Source: Streptococcus oralis (GTDB lineage: Bacteria > Bacillota > Bacilli > Lactobacillales > Streptococcaceae). From it: 64,000 nucleotides of DNA. The position numbers and the translations under genes are program-made. Location of the stretch: positions 1,261,001 through 1,325,000 of the forward strand of contig NZ_CP079724.1 of the NCBI RefSeq assembly GCF_019334565.1, in the 5' to 3' direction. This document shows, in pieces, positions 20,951-28,609 of this stretch. Within the stretch, counting starts at the first letter, position 1. Each line of letters opens with the position of its first letter. Under the pieces are notes generated by a model. It did no database searches. It had not been told where the DNA came from and saw nothing but the letters and a program-made list of their open reading frames with translations.

Positions 20951-23443
20951 TTACCTCTTCTCTTTCTTGGATTTTTCTTTCATTCTATTGCGACGAGATT
21001 GGAGAAAATCAGCTACTGCAGGCTCTAGCTGTTCTCCAGAAAGAACCTGAACAGCCCTTTCTTTTGACAAGGCCTGAGCGATTTGTTTGCCGTAACGCTT
21101 GCTGACAACACGACTGTCTAAGATTACAGCAACCGAAACTTGGTCAGATCGTCTAACAGTACGGCCCAGGGCTTGTTTTAACCGAATGATCGCCATCGGC
21201 AACTGATAATCATAGAAAGGATTTTTCCCTTCTTGACGCAGTTCTTGGTTTAATTTTTTGGTTAAAGGTTCTTGGGGATTTTGGAAAGGCAATCTCGGAA
21301 TCACTTGAATCACGCAAGGATGGGTTGAAAAATCAACCCCTTCCCAGAAACTACCTGTTCCAAGCAAGATCTGGCGTTCACCTTTTTCAAAACGTTTTTT
21401 CAGTTGGCTTGGTTCCCCATTTTTATACTGAGCTAGATGCAGTTGGTCGAGCAGGTCCGAAACTGCCAGCAGCATTTCTTTTGAAGTAAACAAAACCAAT
21501 AAGGGTTCTTGAAAGGCCTGTAAGCTTCGAATGACAGAAGCCACTTCACTAGCATAGTCAACAGGTGAAACTTCTGTCACAAGAGGAAAATCATCGACTA
21601 GAAAGACTTCTTGTTGGTCCTGTTTTGCTACATCAAGCTTAACAAGCGGAGCATCCGGAAATCCCAATAGATCTGCTAGGGAAACCCGATTGCTGATTTC
21701 AAGAGTGGCCGATACTCCTAGGAGCCTACAATCTTCTGGCAATAAGTCTGCTAGTATAAAGCGGCCTTTTTTACTTGAACAAATCAAGACATCCTTGCTC
21801 GATTTCTCTGCTGTAGCAAGCCAAAATTCACGGTCCGAGGTGAAAAAGTTTGCAAGCTCTCGATACTCTGGGAGAGCTAACTCCGAAAAATGCTGGCGCA
21901 ACTCTTCGAGAGAATCCAACCACTTTCCATTCTTAAGACCTGATTGATACTGCTCCATCAAGTAACGACATTCAAAACCTATACTCTCAAGCAAGCGTTT
22001 CTGAATCAAATCTTCTTCTGACTCCAAGGACTTATCAAGCTGGCTTACAAATTCCTCAAGGCGATAAGCCTGCTGAGCTAGATTTTCGAGAGCTAGCAGC
22101 ATTTTTTGAGCTTCATCCAAAATTACCAAACGGTTGTCAACAAACTCTGGATTGTCTTCCAAACGAGTGACCAGATAGGCATGATTGGTCAAAAGAACAC
22201 GACTGGTCTTGGCCTTTTCCTGCCCTCGTTTCCAAAAATCCTCTGTGGCAAATAAACTTTTCTTTGAAAGCTTGCCATCGTGGACTAGTTCTGGTAGAAA
22301 ATGTTGATAGCGATAAAGTTGCCCAATTTCGTCCAAGTCACCTGTTTCTGTCTCTGTTAGCCAGATAAGCAGTTGCATTTTAAAGCGAGTAAATAGACGA
22401 TTGGACTCCGGCCGATGGAGGACTTGATGAAAAGCATCCAATTTCAAGTAATTTTGAGGCCCCTTGAGACTATGAATTTCCAGATGGAAAACCTCTTTTA
22501 AGCGCTGACCTTCTTCTTGCATGATTTGATTTTGAAGAATTTTGGTCGGAACACTCACTAGGATACCTGCTTGACTCTCCAAGTTCAAAGCTGGGAGGAG
22601 ATAGCCATAAGTCTTGCCCAGTCCCGTTTGAGCTTGGATAAAGGAAGTCTGGTCTTCTTCCAATAATTGCTCAACCTTCTCCGCAAATTCCAGCTGTTGT
22701 GGACGCTCCTCCAGCCCCAATAAAGAAATGTTTTTAGCAAAGTCTTTGGATAACTTTCGTGGGACTAAGGCTTTGCTTTCCTTTCTGAGGAAAAGCCCAT
22801 GAAGCTCCATCAAGTCTGGCGAAGATAAGAGAGATTGTTGCTGATAGACCTCCTCAATCACCAGATAACTTTCATAGAGAAGGTTGTCTGCAAGGTTTAA
22901 TAAGCTTTCTAAAAGCCCTTTAGGTAGCTCAAAAAGTTTTTGACGCATGTAAAGCAAGAGTTCAGCTGTTGCCTGAGCATCTGACAAGGCAGTATGGGCA
23001 TGTTCCAGCTCAATGCCTAACTCTTGACAAAGGATACCTAAGTTATACTTTTCAAACTGAGGATACAGAACCTGGGAAAGCTCAACTGTATCCACCCGCG
23101 GTGTGCGCAATTCATATCCTTCAAAAAAGAGAAATTCCGCAAGAAGGTTGGCATCAAACTGTACATTGTGCGCAACAAAAATACCGTCCTTAACCAATTC
23201 AAAAATTTTTCCAGCCACCTGAGAAAATTCTGGTGCCGCAGCCAAACGCTGATCGGTCAGACCCGTTAATTCTTTGATATGAGAATCCAAGGGTTCATGG
23301 GGATTGACATCGGTCGCATACTGATCGATGATTTCACCATTCTCAATCACCACAATGCCTACTTGAATAATTTTTGCCTTGCTTCTGGTGCTGGTCGCCT
23401 CTAAATCAACGACCACATACCGATCATTTCTCGCATTCATCAT
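20951..23443 (-). CDS. dinG: DinG-family helicase with N-terminal DnaQ-like exonuclease
   Basis: 830 residues. Exonuclease domain (1-170): motif I VVDLEATS, VGIVVIENGEI, and later AHNVQFDANLL and HTALSDAQATAELL. Helicase domain: Walker A region QTGLGKTYGY, DEAH-like ILDEAQKM, and C-terminal GSFWEGVDF and ALGRTVRRSDQ. It is the superfamily-2 XPD/DinG type. I do not see the four-cysteine Fe-S cluster of E. coli DinG, in line with Gram-positive relatives that act as 3'-5' exonucleases. TATAAT ends five bases before the ATG (second ATG three bases later), suggesting a leaderless transcript. First gene of a dinG-rodA-DJ-1 unit. Confidence 0.92.
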   Translation of the reverse strand: MMNARNDRYVVVDLEATSTRSKAKIIQVGIVVIENGEIIDQYATDVNPHEPLDSHIKELTGLTDQRLAAAPEFSQVAGKIFELVKDGIFVAHNVQFDANLLAEFLFFEGYELRTPRVDTVELSQVLYPQFEKYNLGILCQELGIELEHAHTALSDAQATAELLLYMRQKLFELPKGLLESLLNLADNLLYESYLVIEEVYQQQSLLSSPDLMELHGLFLRKESKALVPRKLSKDFAKNISLLGLEERPQQLEFAEKVEQLLEEDQTSFIQAQTGLGKTYGYLLPALNLESQAGILVSVPTKILQNQIMQEEGQRLKEVFHLEIHSLKGPQNYLKLDAFHQVLHRPESNRLFTRFKMQLLIWLTETETGDLDEIGQLYRYQHFLPELVHDGKLSKKSLFATEDFWKRGQEKAKTSRVLLTNHAYLVTRLEDNPEFVDNRLVILDEAQKMLLALENLAQQAYRLEEFVSQLDKSLESEEDLIQKRLLESIGFECRYLMEQYQSGLKNGKWLDSLEELRQHFSELALPEYRELANFFTSDREFWLATAEKSSKDVLICSSKKGRFILADLLPEDCRLLGVSATLEISNRVSLADLLGFPDAPLVKLDVAKQDQQEVFLVDDFPLVTEVSPVDYASEVASVIRSLQAFQEPLLVLFTSKEMLLAVSDLLDQLHLAQYKNGEPSQLKKRFEKGERQILLGTGSFWEGVDFSTHPCVIQVIPRLPFQNPQEPLTKKLNQELRQEGKNPFYDYQLPMAIIRLKQALGRTVRRSDQVSVAVILDSRVVSKRYGKQIAQALSKERAVQVLSGEQLEPAVADFLQSRRNRMKEKSKKEKR

Positions 23444-23469
23444 TAAAAATTATATCAAAAAAAGCATGA

Positions 23470-23622
23470 TTTGACACCCCTCAACTTTGATAACAATCTC
23501 ACTTTCCTTGCGAGTTTGAGTAAAAATCAAGACCTTAAAAGTGAGAATTTCACGCAAGTTTAGCAGTTGATTGCTGGTTCTAAGCTAGTTGAAGATCTTA
23601 TCAACAAAGCTACATCAACATA
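23470..23622 (+). pseudogene. Possible decayed gene tail
   Basis: A plus-strand frame reads PLNFDNNLTFLAS and ends QLIAGSKLVEDLINKATST before a stop, with one in-frame TAG, and runs into the hairpin at 23623-23650. The composition looks like a protein C-terminus, but no family is recognised. It could be chance. Confidence 0.2.
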
Positions 23623-23650
23623 AAAAGACAACCAAGGAATTAGCTGCCTT
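23623..23650. terminator. Imperfect hairpin at the end of nnrD
   Basis: AAAAAGACA and TGCCTTTTT form an imperfect stem overlapping the nnrD stop, with T-rich ends on both strands. Confidence 0.5.
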
Positions 23651-24491
23651 TTTGAGATATTTTTTTCATTGTTTTTGGGAGTAGCTTGCTAATTTCTGTT
23701 GGCAAGACAAGGTAGTTTTCTTGAGCTAGTTCTTGCGCGATAGCTGAATGAAGGTGAGTTGCTGCCACCACTCTTTCATAGAGACTGACTTGGTGAAACT
23801 GACCTGCAAAACCTGCAATCATCCCAGCCAGAGTATCTCCCATCCCACCAGTTGCTTGATAGGGACCTCCAACCTCTAACTGATAATATTCAGGCTGACC
23901 AGCTTTCCAGATACGAGTTGCTGGACCCTTCTCAACTAGAATCGTTCCTTGAGGAAAAGCTGAAAGAGCACTAGCAGTCGTATCTGTATTTTGATGGTCA
24001 AGAACTATACCAGACAGTCTTTCCCATTCCTTTTGGTGGGGAGTTAGGATGAGCTGACTGGATGGAAATGGCAAATGAGCTTTTGCTAAGATGCCCAAAG
24101 CACCGCCATCTGCAATCAAAATCTGGTCTTTTCTAAGGCTGTCAAAGACCCGTTTTATGATTTCTTCTCCAAATGCATCCTCTCGCAAACCCGGACCTAG
24201 CAAGACAACTTCTGCCTTTTCCAATTGTTCTTTTAACAATTGCTGGTCTTGAAGAGAAAATGCCATGGCCTCAGGTAAATAACTGTGCAGAGCCGGAATA
24301 TTCTCCTTATCCGTGCCAACAGTCACCAACCCTGCCCCACTTTTGACTGCTGCCAAGGCAGCCATGATGATGGCTCCACCATAAGGATAGGTCCCTCCTA
24401 GCAAGAGCAGACGCCCGTAATCTCCCTTATGGCTGTGACGACAACGTTCAATAATGACTTTTTCTAATAAAGCTTGATCAATCACTTTCAT
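23640..24491 (-). CDS. nnrD: ADP/ATP-dependent NAD(P)H-hydrate dehydratase
   Basis: 283 residues of the YjeF C-terminal (ribokinase-like) family. The enzyme repairs damaged NADH/NADPH hydrates using ADP or ATP. Motifs: KGDYGRLLLLGGTYPYGGA near the N-terminus, LLGPGLRED, ILIADGGAL, ILTPHQKEW, and the nucleotide-binding GPYQATGGMGDTLAGMIAGF near residues 208-230. The partner epimerase domain (NnrE) is not fused and not in the window, as in other streptococci where it is separate. Ribosome site GAGGGAAAAAACG. It is the last core gene before the accessory island. Confidence 0.93.
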   Translation of the reverse strand: MKVIDQALLEKVIIERCRHSHKGDYGRLLLLGGTYPYGGAIIMAALAAVKSGAGLVTVGTDKENIPALHSYLPEAMAFSLQDQQLLKEQLEKAEVVLLGPGLREDAFGEEIIKRVFDSLRKDQILIADGGALGILAKAHLPFPSSQLILTPHQKEWERLSGIVLDHQNTDTTASALSAFPQGTILVEKGPATRIWKAGQPEYYQLEVGGPYQATGGMGDTLAGMIAGFAGQFHQVSLYERVVAATHLHSAIAQELAQENYLVLPTEISKLLPKTMKKISQKGS

Positions 24492-24544
24492 CGTTTTTTC
24501 CCTCTCACTCCATTATACTACAATTGCGAGAATCCGTTTGAAAT

Positions 24545-24635
24545 AAAAAAGAATGCTGATAAATCAATATTCCTGTTATATTCATAACTAGAGAAATAAA
24601 CTATTTTTACTGTTTAGCTACCAAAAAGCTACCAA
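24545..24635 (+). repeat. Degenerate direct repeat, left copy
   Basis: AAAAAAGAATGCTGATA ... AACTAGAGA ... GTTTAGCTACCAA, with a second GCTACCAA at 24628. The same three blocks, in the same order and orientation, recur at 26135-26210, flanking the 428-residue gene. Possibly remnants of attachment sites or integrase gene ends. Confidence 0.5.
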
Positions 24636-24803
24636 TAAATTTGGAATCATTTTTAATATGACTTTTAGTAATATACCTTATCACTGGGTTTCTGATAAAT
24701 TAACTACTACTGTCGACAATTTTACATGTATATCACTTATTTTATCCTACCTTTCTATGGTATAATAGATAATAATATAATTAATCTGCAATAGGTGAGG
24801 TTT

Positions 24804-26090
24804 ATGAGTTATACCAAAAGTCAAGTATCAAATTTTCTAAATGATAAAATTCTCTTTAGATTCACAATTTCTAGCGATTTTATCATTGACTTTCACGAAC
24901 ACGAAGAGGTTTTTACATTTGATGAGATTGAAAAAAATATAAAAAGTAACTTTACTTATTGGAGTTCAATTTACGATATAGCTCCCAATAATTTTATGTC
25001 AAATTGGAAAGCTCTGAATGATAAGTTTAATTCAATAAAAAAATATATTTTTGAGCTTGAAGAATTAAATATTGACAACATAAATAACCAACTTTACTAT
25101 AATTTATCAAGCAATCGAGAATCAAGAGAACAAGACAAGATGGTTTACATTTTATCAATAAGTTCTCCTATTGATAAAGATTCAGAAATTCGTAAAATAA
25201 AAAGCTTTGTTTCTTTCTATATTCAACAATCTCAAAATAATCTTGATGAAGCTATCAGAAGTTTTATCTATCTATCAAAAAACAATTATCAAATAGGTTC
25301 CTATTTTTCAAGCGCCAACAAATATAATTATTATCCAGCGCTATATTTACTTAGAAAAGACTTCTCAAATATTAAAGAAAATATTTCTGATTTTGAAGCA
25401 AATATAGTAACTCCTATAACTAACAAGTTGAAAGATATTTCAGATAACTCTGAAGTACAGTATAAAGAAATTACAACTTTCATAGAAGATAAGCATAATC
25501 AAATTCAGATACAATATGATGAAAAAGTTTCTGAGTTTGCCGAATTTAAAAAATCTCTCGACGACTGGCAAAAAGAAAAGCATGAAAAAATTAAAGTTTT
25601 AGAGGACACTTATGAAAACAAGCTTTCTTTAGAAGCGCCAGAAATACTTTGGAAAAAACGCTCCAAAGAGCATCAAATGCTAGCAAAAAAATGGACATGT
25701 TTCCTCATTTATGCAGTCATAGCTTTAATATTTGCTCTAGTAGGGTTAGTTGTCGTAATACACTCTTATTTAAATAGTATTCAAAGTGAGCTCCCGTTTA
25801 TATCGGAATCATTTATACTGATTTCAGTGATTTCATTTTTTATTTACATTGTTAGAATATTGATAAAAATTGTTATGTCAAATCATCATTTAGCTACAGA
25901 ATATAAACAAAAAGCTGCTTTGACAAGATTCTATCAATCTCTTACCAAAGCTGGAACCGACATCGAAAAAGAAGAACGATTAATAATTATTAACTCACTA
26001 TTTAGTAAAGTTGAAACTGGACTAGTAAAAACAGATACTTCAAATGATAGTGATGCAATTTTAGCTCTTTTATCTAAGAATCTAAAATAA
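24804..26090 (+). CDS. Unrecognised coiled-coil membrane protein (428 aa)
   Basis: The start ATG at 24804 has AGGTGAGG six bases upstream; an in-frame GTG at 24795 lies within that site. No family is recognised with certainty; the layout resembles DUF6161-type proteins. A mixed N-terminal domain (about 1-195) is followed by a long charged helical stretch (about 200-290), two membrane helices (about 299-321 and 336-357) and a cytoplasmic C-terminal helix with EYKQKAALTRFYQSL. No catalytic motif seen. Codon use is much more AT-rich than the core genes, pointing to transfer. It is the only plus-strand gene between nnrD and the rep remnant, converges on the 345-residue gene, and is flanked by degenerate direct repeats. 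A defence or stress-sensing role is a guess from context. Confidence 0.8.
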   Translation: MSYTKSQVSNFLNDKILFRFTISSDFIIDFHEHEEVFTFDEIEKNIKSNFTYWSSIYDIAPNNFMSNWKALNDKFNSIKKYIFELEELNIDNINNQLYYNLSSNRESREQDKMVYILSISSPIDKDSEIRKIKSFVSFYIQQSQNNLDEAIRSFIYLSKNNYQIGSYFSSANKYNYYPALYLLRKDFSNIKENISDFEANIVTPITNKLKDISDNSEVQYKEITTFIEDKHNQIQIQYDEKVSEFAEFKKSLDDWQKEKHEKIKVLEDTYENKLSLEAPEILWKKRSKEHQMLAKKWTCFLIYAVIALIFALVGLVVVIHSYLNSIQSELPFISESFILISVISFFIYIVRILIKIVMSNHHLATEYKQKAALTRFYQSLTKAGTDIEKEERLIIINSLFSKVETGLVKTDTSNDSDAILALLSKNLK

Positions 26091-26134
26091 AAACACTAAT
26101 TCAAATTCCTAAATGTTTTATTACGGGAATACAT

Positions 26135-26167
26135 AAAAAAAGAATGTTGATAGGACATTCTTTTTTT
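26135..26167. terminator. Bidirectional terminator between two convergent island genes
   Basis: Perfect 13-bp arms AAAAAAAGAATGT/ACATTCTTTTTTT with a 7-base loop; works on both strands. Confidence 0.9.
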
Positions 26168-26210
26168 ACTCATTTGAGAAAACTAGGGATTAAGTATGTT
26201 TTGCTACCAA
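26135..26210 (+). repeat. Degenerate direct repeat, right copy
   Basis: AAAAAAGAATGTTGATA ... AACTAGGGA ... GTTTTGCTACCAA, matching the left copy at 24545-24635 in order and orientation. In this copy the first block still forms an intact terminator. Confidence 0.5.
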
Positions 26211-26213
26211 TTT

Positions 26214-27251
26214 TTATTTTTTCAAACTAACTTCATACGAACTGATAAATCTCTTTAATTCGTCTTTTGTATTTTTCATTTGAACAAGAGATTTTTTTAG
26301 TTCCTTTTGGTTTTTCTTGTCCATACCTAATTCGTTGTCATAGTCAAGGTTCTCTAAATTTAAAATCGAATTATTGAACTCATTATAAAAGGTTTTTGCC
26401 AGTTCAATATCATTATTTTTATTTAGTACAAAAACTTTTACGACAGTTAGTAACTTCGAACATAATATAATATTTTGTGTAGGGTTAACCAACACTTCTT
26501 TTACCAGTACAAAAGTGCTACTACTCATCACACCAATATTTAATCCTAATAAGGCACCACCACCAGCTATTACCATTGTGCCACCTGCAACTCCTAAACC
26601 ACCAGCTGCAATAGCACCTCCTCCGATATATGCTAAAACAGCATTTGTTAATGCAGCTCCATAAAGTCCTGAAAATTGACTTCCGAATAATGCCACTGCA
26701 ATTTGTGGCGCAAATACTGCTCCGATACCGGTAAATAATAATGCTAAACCTAGACTTGCTAAAGCTGTGTTAATGAAAAAATTCTTTTTTTTAGTTATTT
26801 TCCCAAAAGATTTTTTATAAGTTTTTTTCATTTCTGAATACAGCTCTTTGGACATAAAGTTGCTAACAATAAATTCTTCTAACCACGAATTTTTTGAATT
26901 AAATTTTAATTTACTTTTTTTATCGCTTATATTCAGTGGATAATATGGTTCAAAAACATATGTCTCTAAAGTAACTAAATCAAGCCAAATGGAATTCGAC
27001 TCAACTTCTTTCCTAGAAATCCAATTTTTTAATTCCTCTTCATCTTTTACCCACTCAATAATATAATCTTGGTATGTCTCTGAAAAAACTAACTCAATAC
27101 CATTTTGCCATTCATTCAACCATTTTGTCTTTTCTTCTTTTAAAGTTTGATTTTTCTCATTTTTAATATCTTCAACGGTTTTTAAAAACTGAAAATTATA
27201 GAGAATTTTCGTTTGTTCCATATCTAAGCCTAGTAATTCTAGTGCTTCCAT
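26214..27251 (-). CDS. Unrecognised membrane protein with a long glycine-zipper segment (345 aa)
   Basis: No family assigned. A charged N-terminal region (1-155, rich in Glu, Lys and Trp) is followed by a basic stretch (KKSFGKITKKKN), about 90 mostly small and hydrophobic residues (about 159-250) with repeated GG and GxxxG patterns such as IGGGAIAAGGLGVAGG, and a charged helical tail. Such Gly/Ala-rich hydrophobic stretches occur in pore-forming and membrane-inserting proteins, but this is inference. It lies 57 bases after the XRE regulator on the same strand and probably shares its promoter, which would suit a repressed toxin-like or defence effector. AT-rich, accessory. Confidence 0.75.
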   Translation of the reverse strand: MEALELLGLDMEQTKILYNFQFLKTVEDIKNEKNQTLKEEKTKWLNEWQNGIELVFSETYQDYIIEWVKDEEELKNWISRKEVESNSIWLDLVTLETYVFEPYYPLNISDKKSKLKFNSKNSWLEEFIVSNFMSKELYSEMKKTYKKSFGKITKKKNFFINTALASLGLALLFTGIGAVFAPQIAVALFGSQFSGLYGAALTNAVLAYIGGGAIAAGGLGVAGGTMVIAGGGALLGLNIGVMSSSTFVLVKEVLVNPTQNIILCSKLLTVVKVFVLNKNNDIELAKTFYNEFNNSILNLENLDYDNELGMDKKNQKELKKSLVQMKNTKDELKRFISSYEVSLKK

Positions 27252-27307
27252 ATTTACACTCCTTCTAAATTTTATATAGATAGTTCAAGTTATTTTACCG
27301 ATAATAA

Positions 27308-27610
27308 TTAATCTTTCTTATTAATCAAATATTGCTTTAAAACACTAATAATTTCTTTTTTCTCCTTTTCTGTCAATTCATACTCTCTCAATAAACTAAC
27401 AATTTCTTCTAGTCCATCATCACGTCCTTTTAAAATTTCAAAAGACGTACCAAAGATTTCAGCTAATTTTTCTACTGTTTCATCTTTCGGATTTCTCCCT
27501 CCATTTTCCCACCTAGCGTACTGGGCTTGAGCTACACCTAACTTTTCAGCAACTTCTGATTGAGTAAGTCCTATGTTCAGACGGGCTTTTTTTATATTGT
27601 CTTTCAACAT
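27308..27610 (-). CDS. XRE-family repressor (100 aa)
   Basis: Small cI/SinR-like regulator. The helix-turn-helix occupies about residues 5-60: KKARLNIGLTQSEVAEKLG, VAQAQYARWENGGRNP and VEKLAEIFGTSFEILKGRD. A short helical tail (LREYELTEKEKKEIISVLKQY) probably dimerises. No peptidase or sensor domain is attached, so the inducing signal is not visible. Perfect palindromes directly upstream (27644-27656 and 27661-27695) are probable self-operators. It is divergent from the rep remnant at 28123 and could have repressed both directions. Confidence 0.9.
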   Translation of the reverse strand: MLKDNIKKARLNIGLTQSEVAEKLGVAQAQYARWENGGRNPKDETVEKLAEIFGTSFEILKGRDDGLEEIVSLLREYELTEKEKKEIISVLKQYLINKKD

Positions 27611-27643
27611 TTTAAAATTCCTTTCACTTTTCTATTGACCTAT

Positions 27644-27695
27644 AACCAAAATGGTTGTATTTTAGTTATATAACCTTTTTGGTTATATAACTAAA
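27644..27695. promoter_or_regulatory. Paired palindromic operators upstream of the XRE gene
   Basis: AACCA-AAA-TGGTT at 27644-27656, and a perfect inverted repeat with 15-bp arms TTTAGTTATATAACC / GGTTATATAACTAAA around TTTTT at 27661-27695. Both centre on AACC...GGTT half-sites, 34-50 bases before the XRE start codon. Confidence 0.7.
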
Positions 27696-27737
27696 AAAAC
27701 ATTGCAGGTAATACTAGTCCGCTTATGAATATGAAAA

Positions 27738-27776
27738 AACACCCCAGAAAGCTCTGCAAAGCATTCTGAGGCTTTC
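27738..27776. terminator. Hairpin between XRE promoter and rep side
   Basis: CCCCAGAAAGC / GCATTCTGAGG imperfect stem with A-rich and T-rich flanks. It could stop transcription entering from either side. Confidence 0.5.
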
Positions 27777-27796
27777 GTTTAAAACCAATATGATTA

Positions 27797-27809
27797 TACC
27801 AAAATGGTA
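27797..27809. promoter_or_regulatory. Second XRE-type operator
   Basis: TACCA-AAA-TGGTA shares the core ACCAAAATGGT with 27645-27655, about 150 bases away, on the rep side of the divergent region. Confidence 0.5.
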
Positions 27810-27916
27810 ATAAAAAGTCCATAAGAAGCGAAATTTAGCTAGCTAAGGATATTATGGCTACTACACAGTAAATGTCAGAAAAATTGGCAATACTTACTCC
27901 TACCATTCGCCTAGTT

Positions 27917-27991
27917 TAGAGATTGCGAGACAAGAGCAAGGGCGCAAGCCGAAGGCAATGCGCCCGAAGCACGCAGTTCTCTCAATCTCTA
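27917..27991. other. Nested inverted repeats, origin-like
   Basis: Outer arms TAGAGATTG / CAATCTCTA (27917-27925, 27983-27991) enclose inner arms GGGCGC / GCGCCC (27940-27945, 27960-27965). A further hairpin, CTGGC/GCCAG, lies at about 27998-28017. The position just before a replication initiator suggests a double-strand origin or oriT remnant. Confidence 0.45.
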
Positions 27992-28122
27992 AAAAAGCTG
28001 GCGTTTCTAACAGCCAGCAAACAGATACACTTAAGGCAACGCCCTAAGTAACGTGTCGTCAGCAAAACTCAATAGTAACATTGACCTACGCATTTAGCAA
28101 TTATAGAAAGGAGGCGTTACAG

Positions 28123-28596
28123 ATGAAAAATAACCTTCAAGCACTAAGAGAATATCAAAGCCGAGTAGATTTATCAGAACTAGAAAAATCTATTTATATC
28201 AGTATCGACCGACTAACAGTAATCCTTGATAGAGACAACTGTTCTCTAAGACGTATATTTTGGGAATTAAGAAATTCTATCGATTCTATTATTCAAGAAT
28301 TTAGCATTCAAGTAAATCTAAAAGAAGATTATTTTACACTTTATAAAATGATAAATGAGGATAGTATTAATCTAATTTTCTTCCAATTATCAACCTATGG
28401 TGGTTATCAAGTCATACGTTTAGACTTCAACCCAAACTCGCTTAAAGAATTTGGAGGTCTTCAAGTATGGCGACAGATTATGAATTATGCTCGATTAAAT
28501 GGATTAGATGTTAGACTATCACGCTTAGACCTTGCTTTTGATATCTTTAACAGACCAGAAATAGTCTTTTTACAACATATCAAAAAGGAGGCTTGA
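28123..28596 (+). pseudogene. Truncated replication initiation protein (Rep_trans type)
   Basis: 157 residues from the ATG at 28123 (ribosome site GAAAGGAGGCG); a start at 28081 has none. The sequence resembles the N-terminal half of the replication initiation factor proteins of small integrative elements: YISIDRLTVILDRDN, GGYQVIRLDFNPNS, and SRLDLAFDIFNRPE near the end. Relatives are about 300-400 residues and continue with the catalytic Tyr region, which is absent here. The last six codons (HIKKEA) lie in the terminator hairpin of the core hydrolase gene at 28610, so the element was cut where it meets core DNA. Probably inactive. Confidence 0.75.
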
Positions 28597-28604
28597 ACCT
28601 CCTT
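28585..28604 (-). terminator. Terminator of the folD-hydrolase unit
   Basis: AAGGAGG / CCTCCTT with a 6-base loop and TTTTTG on the minus strand. It also encodes the end of the rep remnant on the plus strand. Confidence 0.8.
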
Positions 28605-28609
28605 CTACA

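Noticed and set aside
28081-28122. Longer start of the rep remnant
   Set aside because: The ATG at 28123 has a strong GGAGG site; the extension has none.
27611-28122. CRISPR array in the repeat-rich island region
   Set aside because: The repeats are palindromic operators and hairpins; there are no regular direct repeats and no cas genes.
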